This document shows, piece after piece, positions 8,231-15,762 of a stretch of 64,000 nt of DNA. How positions within the stretch are numbered: the first letter of the stretch is position 1; each line of letters begins with the position of its first letter. A model generated the notes under the pieces. That model was not told where the DNA came from, searched no databases, and saw nothing but the letters and a program-made list of their open reading frames with translations. This DNA comes from VRUE01 sp963704505 (GTDB lineage: Bacteria; Actinomycetota; Thermoleophilia; Solirubrobacterales; 70-9): NCBI GenBank assembly GCA_963704505.1, contig OY969912.1, forward strand, positions 1,302,001 through 1,366,000, given 5' to 3'. Both the position numbers and the translations under genes were made by a program.

Positions 8231-9208
8231 TCAGTCGACGCGGCGGTCGCGCTCGTAGAGCCGGTCCTTGGCGGCGAGCAGTTCGCGGTCGGCGTTGGCA
8301 TGCAGGCTCGCCGGGTCGGCCCCGCCCTGGGCGACGCCGTAGGAGGCGCCGACGCCCGCGCCGCTGGTCTGCACGCAGTCGATCGCCGCGGTCAGGCGCT
8401 GCGCCGCCGAGGCCGCCTGCGCCGCCGTCGTCTGCGGCATCAGCACGGCGAACTCGTCGCCGCCGAGGCGGAAGGTGTCGTCGGCAAGGCGCTGCTCGTC
8501 GATCGCCGCGGCGACCTTGCGCAGGACGTCGTCGCCGGCCGGGTGGCCGAGCAGGTCGTTGATCGCCTTGAAGCCGTCGAGGTCGAGCAGGCAGAGCGAA
8601 AGGGGGTAGTCGTAGCGGCGGGCGCGGGCGGTCTCGATCGCCAATCGCTCCTCGTAGGCGCGGCGGTTGAGCAGCCCGGTCAGCGAGTCATGGCGGCTGT
8701 CGTGCATCTCGACTTCGAATGAGGACACGTGGGCCATCTGGGCGCCGATCAAGCCGCTCAGCAGCGCCAGCGCCTCGGTGTCGCGATCGTCGAAATGATG
8801 CGTCTTCGACGAGTAGACCTTGAGGGTGCCGATCGCCTCGCTGCGGTGGGACAGCGGGACGCAGATCATCGAGGCGGCACTGACCCGGCGGCAGGTCTCG
8901 GCGTCGGCCCGCGGGTCGACGCTCGTGTCATCACTGCGCAGGATCTCGCCCTGGCGGAGGCAGAGGCCGGAAAGGCTGCCCTTGATCGGGACCTTGAGGC
9001 CGAGGTAGGGGGTGGCCTCGCCGCAGGTGACCTTGTAGGCCATGTGATCGCCCTCGGCGATCTCGATCACGCCGGCGGTGGCGGAGGTCAGCTCCATGCT
9101 GCGCTCGGCGATCAGCTGCATGACCGTCGCCAGGTCCAGGTCACTGGCGGCGATCTCAGTCTGGGTGCGGATTATCGCGAGCAGCTGCTCGTCGCGGGCG
9201 GAGTTCAT
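8231..9208 (-). CDS. GAF-GGDEF diguanylate cyclase
   Basis: A soluble 325-residue protein that should make cyclic-di-GMP from two GTP. An N-terminal GAF-type sensor domain covers roughly residues 15-160. The GGDEF domain starts at HDSLTGLLNRRAYEERL and carries an intact active-site RLGGDEF near residue 247. An RxxD product-inhibition site (RLAD) lies exactly five residues before GGDEF, so feedback control is likely. It converges with the alcohol dehydrogenase gene, leaving about 50 bases between them. No EAL or HD-GYP domain is attached, so it should act only as a synthase. Confidence 0.93.
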   Translation of the reverse strand: MNSARDEQLLAIIRTQTEIAASDLDLATVMQLIAERSMELTSATAGVIEIAEGDHMAYKVTCGEATPYLGLKVPIKGSLSGLCLRQGEILRSDDTSVDPRADAETCRRVSAASMICVPLSHRSEAIGTLKVYSSKTHHFDDRDTEALALLSGLIGAQMAHVSSFEVEMHDSRHDSLTGLLNRRAYEERLAIETARARRYDYPLSLCLLDLDGFKAINDLLGHPAGDDVLRKVAAAIDEQRLADDTFRLGGDEFAVLMPQTTAAQAASAAQRLTAAIDCVQTSGAGVGASYGVAQGGADPASLHANADRELLAAKDRLYERDRRVD

Positions 9209-9270
9209 CGCGGAATCATCGGCAGCATCATGAGTCTGGATTAGAAACGAAGGCGGGAGCGCAGAAATTC

Positions 9271-9546
9271 TTATGCGCCTTTTACGAGTACCGCCGCGAT
9301 CACGCCGCCGAGCGCGATCAGCAACCCTCCGCCGACCCGGTTCAGCGTCGTCTGCAGGCTTTCGAATCCAGCGCGCATCTCACATCGAAGCTCGAGAATC
9401 TCGGATTCGATCCGGTTGAAGCGCCGATCCACAGCCTCGAACCGTTGATCCACAGCCTCGAACCGTTGATCGATCGCGTCGAAGCGCTTGTCGATCGCAT
9501 CGAAACGCTCGCCGAGCCTGTCGTCGGTCCAGGTCACGTTCTCCAT
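9271..9546 (-). CDS. Small coiled-coil protein with C-terminal membrane anchor
   Basis: A 91-residue protein. Residues 10-50 consist of near-perfect seven-residue repeats (RFDAIDK, RFDAIDQ, RFEAVDQ, RFEAVDR), a textbook coiled coil. The C-terminus (GGGLLIALGGVIAAVLVKGA) is one membrane segment. It resembles the broad DUF1640 / XhlA-like class of short coiled-coil membrane proteins, but I cannot assign a function. It stands alone on the minus strand between the GAF-GGDEF gene and a GST-like gene. Confidence 0.75.
   Translation of the reverse strand: MENVTWTDDRLGERFDAIDKRFDAIDQRFEAVDQRFEAVDRRFNRIESEILELRCEMRAGFESLQTTLNRVGGGLLIALGGVIAAVLVKGA
9426..9509. repeat. 21-base tandem repeats encoding coiled-coil heptads
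   Basis: Four adjacent 21-base units; the first two (9426-9446 and 9447-9467) are identical and the next two diverged. Each unit encodes one heptad of the small coiled-coil protein, so copy number could change by slippage without a frameshift. Confidence 0.8.
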
Positions 9547-9612
9547 GATCGCACCCTTGCAGACAAAAAGTTACGAACGGCGTGCAGGGTGTGACGAAGT
9601 CCCCGTCGAGAC

Positions 9613-10386
9613 CTACGCGGCGACGCTCGCCTGGTGGCGGTGGCGGCTGTACATCTCTTCGAGGTAGCGGTAGCCGCGGCGGTCGAGCAGCGGCTGGCGG
9701 AATTCGACGACGCCGCGAGCGGGAGTGACCGTTGGGGGAACCGGTCCCTCCGGAGGCAGGACGATCGGGAAGAAGAGCGAGGCGGCGGCCAGGTCCGCCA
9801 CCGAGAACTTCTCGCCGACCAGGTACTCGCCGTCGCCGAGCTCCCGCTCGATCCGGTCGAGGGTGTCGAGGAGGGTCTGGCGGGCCTCCTGCGCAGCCTG
9901 CTCGTCGTGAACGCCGAAGCGCAGCCCGGTGAAGACGCGCCCATAGGTGGCGGAGACAGCGGGGATCTTCGCCAGCGGGCCCGGTGCCGACTCTTCCATC
10001 AGGCTTTCCAGGCTCTTCCTGTCCTTACCCATCTCGTGGAAGGCGAAGAGGCGGGCGCCGGGGCCGAGCTCCTCGTCGAAGTAGGCCTCGAGGGCCAGCG
10101 CCCGGCGGCGCTCCTCGGGGTCGGCGGGGAAGAGGGCAGCCTCGGGGTGACTCTGCTCGAGGGCGGCGACGATCGCGCTCGAGCCGACGATCGTGCGGCC
10201 GTCCATCCGCAGGATCGGAAAGGTGTTCGCCCGGCCGCGGGTCAGGGCGGCGGCGATCGGCATGTGGCTGCCGGGAACCGGGGAGCGGCGTCGGTGCGCG
10301 ACTCGCTTGTGGTCGAGCGCCCAGCGCGCCTTCTCGCTGAAGTGCGAGGCCGGGAGCTGCCAGAGGGTGGGGAGGGAGTTGTTCAT
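9613..10386 (-). CDS. Glutathione S-transferase-like protein
   Basis: A 257-residue cytosolic protein with GST organisation. The N-terminal thioredoxin-like domain begins TLWQLPASHFSEKARWALDH and contains the cis-Pro region (FPILRMDGRTIVGSSAIVAAL). A helical C-terminal domain includes a typical GST_C block (LGDGEYLVGEKFSVADLAAASLF). I chose ATG 10386 because the longer frame adds a leader antisense to the neighbouring gene. The divergent TIG/PASTA gene starts only 37 bases away, so the two promoters must overlap. High-GC actinobacteria usually lack glutathione, so the natural thiol may be different. Confidence 0.85.
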   Translation of the reverse strand: MNNSLPTLWQLPASHFSEKARWALDHKRVAHRRRSPVPGSHMPIAAALTRGRANTFPILRMDGRTIVGSSAIVAALEQSHPEAALFPADPEERRRALALEAYFDEELGPGARLFAFHEMGKDRKSLESLMEESAPGPLAKIPAVSATYGRVFTGLRFGVHDEQAAQEARQTLLDTLDRIERELGDGEYLVGEKFSVADLAAASLFFPIVLPPEGPVPPTVTPARGVVEFRQPLLDRRGYRYLEEMYSRHRHQASVAA

Positions 10387-10423
10387 GCGTTTTTCCGGGG
10401 AGCCGCTTTGGGAGCATAGGCCG

Positions 10424-11407
10424 ATGCTTCGCCATCGACGTCGCCTGGCAGGACCAGCGGTCGCCCTCGGGCTCTGCGGGGCGTTCGCCTGCGCCGGCGC
10501 GCAGGCGGCGCCGATCACGGTCGGCAGTCCGATTCAGGGGCAGATCTTCTCTCTGCCCGCCAAAGGCCCGGCCACGATCGTCCAGACACGGCTGCCAGAG
10601 CCGGGAGCTCGGGTTGTGTCGCCGGCCGACGGTGCGGTGATCCGCTGGCGGACCGGCGGCGGGAAAGGCCCCTTCACGTTGGACGTCCTCACGCCCAACT
10701 CCGACGGCACCTATACGCAGACCGCGGTCAGCGCCCCGCAGACGACGGGAAACCCCGGCATCGAGACCTTCCCGACGGCGCTGCCGATCAAGGCCGGCCA
10801 GACGGTCGCGGTCTCCCCGCTCGCCGAAGACGAACTGGGAGTCCTCAGCGAAAACGCCGCCTACTCGTACTTCGGGTCGCTGCTCTCGCCCGGTGTGCCG
10901 ACCGCTCCCGAAACGACGGAAGGCGAATTCGAGCTCGCCTATAACGCCGACGTACAGCCGACGCCGACCGTCACGGCACTGTCGCCGACCTCGGGGTCGA
11001 TCTCGGGCGCCGCGGTGACGATCACCGGCACCGACTTCGCCAGCGTCAGCTCGGTCCAGTTCGGCGGGGTCCCCGCCAAGAGCTTCTCGGTCGGCTCCGA
11101 AGGCCAGATCACCGCGGTCCCGGCGGCGGTCCCGAAGCCCGGGGCGGCCGACGTCGTCGTCACCACGGTCGCCGGCTCCTCGGCCGTCGTCCCGGCCGGC
11201 GCTTACACCTATATCGCCTGCAAGGTCCCGAAACTGACCAACAAGAGCGTCAAGGCCGACCGCAAAGCGCTGAAGAAGGCGCGCTGCAAGCTCGGCAAGG
11301 TGAAGAAGGCCAAGGGGGCCGACGCCAAGGCGAAGGTGACCAAGCAGAGCATCAAACCGGGGACGCTCAAGCCGGTCGACGCCAAGGTCAACGTCAAGGT
11401 CGGATAG
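10424..11407 (+). CDS. Secreted protein with IPT/TIG and PASTA-like domains
   Basis: A 327-residue exported protein. A signal peptide (RHRRRLAGPAVALGLCGAF up to AQAA) is followed by an uncharacterised beta-rich region. An IPT/TIG immunoglobulin-like domain (about residues 179-262, VTALSPTSGSISG) comes next. A lysine-rich C-terminal module (about 265-327) beginning CKVPKL, with GTLKPVDAKVNVKVG at the end, matches the PASTA pattern. PASTA modules often bind peptidoglycan, so it may be wall-attached. The start is the ATG just upstream of the signal peptide; an in-frame extension to 10193 has no signal-peptide logic. Confidence 0.8.
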   Translation: MLRHRRRLAGPAVALGLCGAFACAGAQAAPITVGSPIQGQIFSLPAKGPATIVQTRLPEPGARVVSPADGAVIRWRTGGGKGPFTLDVLTPNSDGTYTQTAVSAPQTTGNPGIETFPTALPIKAGQTVAVSPLAEDELGVLSENAAYSYFGSLLSPGVPTAPETTEGEFELAYNADVQPTPTVTALSPTSGSISGAAVTITGTDFASVSSVQFGGVPAKSFSVGSEGQITAVPAAVPKPGAADVVVTTVAGSSAVVPAGAYTYIACKVPKLTNKSVKADRKALKKARCKLGKVKKAKGADAKAKVTKQSIKPGTLKPVDAKVNVKVG

Positions 11408-11441
11408 CGGGCGCGGGCACCGCTCGCTATAAGCTCGATCG

Positions 11442-11729
11442 ATGGCCCTGCTCAGCGATACCGAGGTGCAAGAGCGCCTCGCCAAGCTGCCCGAATGGCA
11501 GCTCGCCGGTAAAGAGATCAAGCGCACCTACGAGTGCGGCGATTTCGTCGGCTCGACCAACTTCGTCGCCGAGATCGTCGAGCCGGCCGAGTCGATGGGC
11601 CATCACCCCGACCTCGAGGTCTCCTGGGACAAGGTCACGGTGACAATCTCGACCCACTCCGAGGGCGGCCTGACCAAGGCCGACTTCGAGCTGGCAGCTG
11701 AAATCGACGCCCGATACCCGAACGACTGA
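11442..11729 (+). CDS. phhB: Pterin-4a-carbinolamine dehydratase
   Basis: A 95-residue enzyme of the PCD/DCoH family, which dehydrates 4a-hydroxytetrahydropterin. The diagnostic catalytic motif GHHPDLEVSWDKVTV is present, and the full length matches the family. No aromatic amino-acid hydroxylase is visible in the window, so its partner is elsewhere or its role is different (for example in molybdopterin or folate metabolism, as proposed for some bacterial homologues). A TATAAG sequence lies 8 bases before the ATG, compatible with a leaderless transcript. Its TGA overlaps the probable CTG start of the next gene. Confidence 0.93.
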   Translation: MALLSDTEVQERLAKLPEWQLAGKEIKRTYECGDFVGSTNFVAEIVEPAESMGHHPDLEVSWDKVTVTISTHSEGGLTKADFELAAEIDARYPND

Positions 11730-12130
11730 GAATCGACGACCGGCTCTCGATCCCGCTGGCGGAGATCGAGCTGCGGACGAGCCGCTCCTCCGGCCCGGGG
11801 GGCCAGCACGCCAACGTGACCGCCTCGCGGGTGGAAGCGGTCTTCGACGTCGAGGCCTCCGAGGCGCTCGACGAGAACCAGCGGGCACGGCTCAGCGCCC
11901 GTGCGGGCGCGACGATCACCGCGGTCGCCCAGGACGCGCGCGGCCAGTCCCGCAACCGCGAGCTGGCGCTGAGGCGGTTGGCGGAGAAGATCGCCGCCGG
12001 GCTGACGGTGCCGCGGCGGCGACGGGCCACGCGGCCGACCCGCGCCTCGAAGGAGCGCCGGCTGCAGGGCAAGAAGCGCACCGGGGAACGCAAGGCGGCG
12101 CGGCGCCGGCCGCGGAGCGAAGACCACTGA
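11726..12130 (+). CDS. arfB: ArfB/YaeJ-type peptidyl-tRNA hydrolase (GGQ domain), non-canonical start
   Basis: A class-I release-factor-like hydrolase that frees peptides from stalled ribosomes. The catalytic GGQ lies at 11798-11806 in SSGPGGQHANVT, followed by the RF-1 domain and a basic C-terminal tail (RRLQGKKRTGERKAARRRP) expected to enter the mRNA channel. The first ATG/GTG/TTG in frame is GTG 11816, which is downstream of GGQ and cannot be the start. The frame opens at 11702, and its only near-cognate start is CTG 11726. This overlaps the previous stop as CTGA and gives LRIDDRLSIPLAEIEL, the usual family N-terminus. About 134 residues. Confidence 0.8.
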   Translation: MRIDDRLSIPLAEIELRTSRSSGPGGQHANVTASRVEAVFDVEASEALDENQRARLSARAGATITAVAQDARGQSRNRELALRRLAEKIAAGLTVPRRRRATRPTRASKERRLQGKKRTGERKAARRRPRSEDH

Positions 12131-12156
12131 CATGAGCGGAGCGGGGGAGGGCTGAG

Positions 12157-12507
12157 ATGGCGAAGCGAAAGAAGCCGCGGCGGGCGAGGGAAAAGACGAC
12201 CGCGGTCGAGTACGTCGACGACGACGGCAACAGGCTGAGCCTGCGCGAATCCCTGAGCTGGGCGACGAAGCGCAAAATCGTCGAGGGGCCGCGCACCGCG
12301 GCGGCGACGCAGGAGGACGCCTGGCACCGGCGCTCGGAGATGCTCTTCGAGCGGCTGGCGGTCAGCTGGGAGATCGCCGGGCTGCCGCTGGAGGACCAGA
12401 AGATGCTGCTCGGCCGCTACCGGATGGCCGATTTCGCCACTCAGCAGTGGGTCCGGGCGACGATCGACTCACACCTCGAAAGGTTCATGCCGGAGCTTTT
12501 GGAGTAG
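12157..12507 (+). CDS. Conserved-looking hypothetical protein
   Basis: A 116-residue soluble protein not assigned to a family. It has a basic N-terminus (KRKKPRRAREK), then an acidic EYVDDDGNRLSLRESLSW segment and a mostly helical C-terminal half rich in Arg, Glu and Leu. A GGAGGG ribosome site precedes ATG 12157 at suitable spacing. It follows the GGQ hydrolase gene by 26 bases in the same direction and could share its transcript. The codon use looks like a real gene. Confidence 0.65.
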   Translation: MAKRKKPRRAREKTTAVEYVDDDGNRLSLRESLSWATKRKIVEGPRTAAATQEDAWHRRSEMLFERLAVSWEIAGLPLEDQKMLLGRYRMADFATQQWVRATIDSHLERFMPELLE

Positions 12508-12600
12508 CCGGGAAGGATCCGGGCTCGCGTGCGTCCTGGGCTGTAGACGCACTCGATCTCCCGCACGGGCGGTCGTCAACTCGACCCGGAGGTATTCCCC

Positions 12601-14457
12601 ATGTTCAGGTTCCCGAAGAGGGTGGCCCTCGTCGCCGCACTCGCGGCGATCGGCGTTCTGTCGGTCGCGAGCAGTGCCGGAGCGACGGTGGCGCCGCCCG
12701 AAGTCATCGAACACTCGGTCTTCGTGACCGGCAACGACGACCCCGACGCGATCGCCCTCACCGTCTCCGGCGGCTTCATCGCCGTCAACGGCACCCCGAC
12801 GACGCTCAAAGCCGACGCCCAGGCCGAGGTCTCCGTGGACGGGGGCGGCGGCAACGACACGGTCGACGCGACCGCGCTCGGCACCGCCTACAAAACGCTG
12901 GTGATCGAAGGCGGGACGGGCGATGACCTCCTGACCGGCGGCGCCAACGCCGACATCATCGGCGGCAACGCCGGCGACGACCGAGTGGTCGGCTTCAAGG
13001 GCGACGACGAACTGTTCGGCGGCGAAGGCGCCGACGTCCTGGTCTGGAACAACGGCGACAACACCGACCGCGACAGCGGCGACGCGGGAGTCGACGAAGT
13101 CGAGATCAACGGCGCCCCGACCGCGAACGACTCGTTCGTCGCGCGGCCCAACCCGACACAGGCCGGCTGGGTCGAATTCGAGCGCCTCAACCTCGGCAAA
13201 TTCAAGGTCAACCTGCAGGCCGAGCGGCTCACCGTCAACGGCCTCGGCGGCGAAGACGGCTTCGCGCCGGACCCCGCCGCGCCCACCGGGCTGGCGGGCC
13301 TGACCGCGATCAACCTCAACGGGGGAAGCGCCAACGACGTGCTCGACGGCGGTGACGGCGCCGACGTGATCAACGGCGGCGCCGGCAACGACTCGCTGTT
13401 CGGTCTGGCCGGCAACGACCAGGTCAACGGCGGCGAAGGCAACGACGTCCTCGAAGGAGAAGAGGGCGAGGATCGCCTCACCGGCGGCACCGGCACCGAT
13501 GAAATGTTCGGCGACCAGGGCGACGACGTCCTGGTCTGGAACAACGGCGACGGCACCGACCCCGTCAACGAGGGCGGCGCCGACTTCGACAGGGTTGAGG
13601 TCAACGGCTCCCCCGCGGCAGGCGACGAATTCCTGCTCGAAGCCGACGGAACCGGCGGCGTCTTCCAGCGCCTCAACCTGGTTCCGTTCACGCTCGGGAT
13701 CTCCCCGAGCGTCGAGGCGGTCTCGGTCAACGGGGCGGCCGGCAATGACGTGCTGACCGTGGTCCAGGACGGCGCCCGGATGCTGGTCGCCGCCGACGGC
13801 GGCTCCGGCAACGACGAACTGACCGGCGGCGCGGAGGCGGACAGCTTCCTCGGCGGCTCCGGTGACGACAGCCTGGTCGGCGGTCGCGGCAGCGACCTGC
13901 TCGACGGCGGCGTGGGAGACGACGGCATCGCCGCTCGCGACGTCGCCGGCGACCTCGTCCGGGGCGGTGCGGGCTATGACGCCGCGGTGACCGACGAGAC
14001 GACGGTCGACGCGATCGACGGCGTCGAGCAGCTCGACGCCACTCCGGCCCCGGTCCCGGCGCAGCCCCAACAGCCGGCCGGCGGCACAACCGACACGAGG
14101 GCGATCGCCCCGACGGTCGGCAAGGTGGCGCTGGTCCGGCCGGGCGGCAAGCTGACCGCCCGCGTCTCCCTCACCTGCCCGGTGGCGGAGGCCAACGGCT
14201 GCCACGCGGCGCTGACCCTGGTGACGGCAAAGCCCGTCTACTTCGGCGCTCTGCGGGCTGCCCTGGTGCTCGGCTCGCGCTCGGTCGACCTGGCTCCCGG
14301 CCAGACGATGACGGTGCCGGTCCGGCTCAACGGGGCGGCCGCCAGAGTCGCCTCGCACGGCAGGCTGGCAACCCGGATCAGGGTCGACAGCTCTGACGCG
14401 GCCGGCAACTCGACGACCCGCTCGGCGCTCGTCGCCCTGCGGATCCCGGGCAACTAG
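12601..14457 (+). CDS. Secreted RTX-like calcium-binding repeat protein
   Basis: A 618-residue exported protein. A signal peptide (FPKRVALVAALAAIGVLSVASSAGA) is followed by blocks of GGxGxDx-type nonapeptides. These fall at roughly residues 97-145 (GGTGDDLLTGGANADIIGGN), 238-320 and 395-445, the pattern of calcium-binding beta-rolls. Non-repeat beta segments (VEVNGSPAAGDEF) separate them, and a beta-sandwich-like domain fills residues 495-618. A GGAGG lies about 9 bases before the ATG. It lacks any visible catalytic domain. The ECF sigma and anti-sigma genes follow 31 bases downstream on the same strand, which suggests it may be a target or partner of that system. Confidence 0.88.
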   Translation: MFRFPKRVALVAALAAIGVLSVASSAGATVAPPEVIEHSVFVTGNDDPDAIALTVSGGFIAVNGTPTTLKADAQAEVSVDGGGGNDTVDATALGTAYKTLVIEGGTGDDLLTGGANADIIGGNAGDDRVVGFKGDDELFGGEGADVLVWNNGDNTDRDSGDAGVDEVEINGAPTANDSFVARPNPTQAGWVEFERLNLGKFKVNLQAERLTVNGLGGEDGFAPDPAAPTGLAGLTAINLNGGSANDVLDGGDGADVINGGAGNDSLFGLAGNDQVNGGEGNDVLEGEEGEDRLTGGTGTDEMFGDQGDDVLVWNNGDGTDPVNEGGADFDRVEVNGSPAAGDEFLLEADGTGGVFQRLNLVPFTLGISPSVEAVSVNGAAGNDVLTVVQDGARMLVAADGGSGNDELTGGAEADSFLGGSGDDSLVGGRGSDLLDGGVGDDGIAARDVAGDLVRGGAGYDAAVTDETTVDAIDGVEQLDATPAPVPAQPQQPAGGTTDTRAIAPTVGKVALVRPGGKLTARVSLTCPVAEANGCHAALTLVTAKPVYFGALRAALVLGSRSVDLAPGQTMTVPVRLNGAAARVASHGRLATRIRVDSSDAAGNSTTRSALVALRIPGN

Positions 14458-14488
14458 CCGAGATGGCCGGCTGGAGGAGGTACCGGGG

Positions 14489-15052
14489 ATGAGCACGGCG
14501 CTCGTTGATAGCGTCGCCCCGGTGCCGACCTCCGGCCGGATTCTCGATCCCGACACGCTCGGTGACCACATCGACCGTCTCTTCCGCGCCGCCTGGGCCC
14601 TCTCCGGGTCGCGGGCCGATGCCGAGGACCTGGTCCAGGAGACCTTCGCCCTGGTCCTCGCCAAACCGCGCGTGGTCCGCAACGAAAACGACGTCGGTTA
14701 CCTGCTGGGCGTCCTGCGCAACACCTTCATCAGCTCGCGCCGCGCGGCGGCCCGCCGCCTGCGCCCCGAGACCATCGCCGAGGGCTTCGAGCCGGCCGAC
14801 CCGAGTTCGGCGACCCGGCCCGACCTGGCGGTCGAGGCGCGCGAGGTCTTCGCCGTGATCGCCTCGCTGCCGGACGACTTCCGCGACGCCCTGGTCGCCG
14901 TCGACGTCGCCGGCCTCAGCTACGACGAGGCCGCCGAGCTGCTCGATGCGAAGACGGCGACAATCACATCGCGGCTCTTCCGCGCCAGGGCGCAGGTGGC
15001 TCGCGGGATGGAATCGCCCTCCACGGGCGTCGAAGGGGGTAGAGGCATATGA
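14489..15052 (+). CDS. ECF-type RNA polymerase sigma factor
   Basis: A 187-residue sigma-70-family factor with region 2 (DHIDRLFRAAWALSGSRADAEDLVQETFALVLAKP, residues about 28-62) and region 4 (VDVAGLSYDEAAELLDAKTATITSRLFRARAQV). No regions 1 or 3 are present, as in ECF factors. A GGAGGAGG precedes the ATG with 8-base spacing. It overlaps the membrane anti-sigma-like gene by four bases (ATGA), the usual arrangement for a sigma and its inhibitor. It probably controls envelope or secretion genes, but its regulon is not deducible here. Confidence 0.93.
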   Translation: MSTALVDSVAPVPTSGRILDPDTLGDHIDRLFRAAWALSGSRADAEDLVQETFALVLAKPRVVRNENDVGYLLGVLRNTFISSRRAAARRLRPETIAEGFEPADPSSATRPDLAVEAREVFAVIASLPDDFRDALVAVDVAGLSYDEAAELLDAKTATITSRLFRARAQVARGMESPSTGVEGGRGI

Positions 15053-15762
15053 CGCACCACGAAGACGACACCCCGATCAGCGACGAGGAGATGGAGCAGG
15101 CGCAGCGGGGCGAGGCCCTGATCGCCGCCGCCGTCTCCGAAACGCAGGCGCCGCAATCGCTGCGCGAGTCGATCGAGCGCGATCGCGAGCGCGCCCAGGC
15201 GCCGCCCCCTGCGGCCCCCTTCTGGCGCCGCCACCTGCGCGTGCTCGTCGGCGCCGGCGCCGCGATGGCCGTGGCGGTCGCGCTGGTCGTCGCGCTCGGC
15301 TCCGGCGGCTCCGGGTCCGGCGAATCGGCGCCGAGCCTGGCTGAAGTCGAGTCGACCGCCCAGCTCGCGGCGACCCACCCGGCACCGGCCAAGGCGGGCG
15401 GTGACCCGCCGGTCCTCGACCAGCGGGTCGGGGCGATCAAGTTCCCCGACTGGCAGGAGAAATTCGACTGGCGCGAGGTCGGCAGCCGCACGAATGAGGT
15501 GTCAGGCAGGACGGTCGAGACCGTCTACTACCGCAACCCCAAGGGCGCCGACCTCAGCTACGCGATCGTCGACGGCGCCCCGATCGACGAAACCCCACCG
15601 GGCCGCGAAATCGTCCACGAAGGCAAGACCTACCACGTCGCCAACGACGCGCAACACACCGTGGTGACCTGGAAACAGCAGGGCCACACCTGCACCTTCG
15701 TCGCCTCCTCGGCGGTCCCCGACCTCAACCTGGTCGAACTAGCGGCGTCGCGCAACGTCTGA
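15049..15762 (+). CDS. Membrane anti-sigma-factor-like protein
   Basis: A 237-residue single-pass membrane protein. The cytoplasmic N-terminus (about 60 residues, MTHHEDDTPISDEEMEQAQ) is acidic then basic. One transmembrane segment (RVLVGAGAAMAVAVALVVAL) lies at about residues 62-84, and the C-terminal domain is extracytoplasmic. The position, four bases overlapped with the ECF sigma gene, argues for an anti-sigma factor. It lacks the zinc-binding H-x3-C-x2-C motif of the usual ZAS domain; its only cysteine is in GHTCTF outside the membrane. Its 3' end overlaps the convergent GGDEF-EAL gene by 24 bases. Confidence 0.75.
   Translation: MTHHEDDTPISDEEMEQAQRGEALIAAAVSETQAPQSLRESIERDRERAQAPPPAAPFWRRHLRVLVGAGAAMAVAVALVVALGSGGSGSGESAPSLAEVESTAQLAATHPAPAKAGGDPPVLDQRVGAIKFPDWQEKFDWREVGSRTNEVSGRTVETVYYRNPKGADLSYAIVDGAPIDETPPGREIVHEGKTYHVANDAQHTVVTWKQQGHTCTFVASSAVPDLNLVELAASRNV

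Noticed and set aside
9426..9509. 21-base tandem repeats suggesting an iteron or CRISPR
   Set aside because: They encode coiled-coil heptads in a convincing gene, with no spacers.
11816..12130. GTG 11816 as the start of the GGQ hydrolase
   Set aside because: It would delete the catalytic GGQ at 11798-11806 and the conserved N-terminal strand.
12900..13950. Regular short repeats suggesting a CRISPR array
   Set aside because: The period is about 27 bases, in frame, and encodes GGxGxD nonapeptides. There are no unique spacers and no cas genes in the window.
12469..14682. A 737-residue minus-strand frame opposite the RTX gene
   Set aside because: Reverse complement of the GGxGxD repeats. The sense strand has a signal peptide, ribosome site and calcium-binding repeats.
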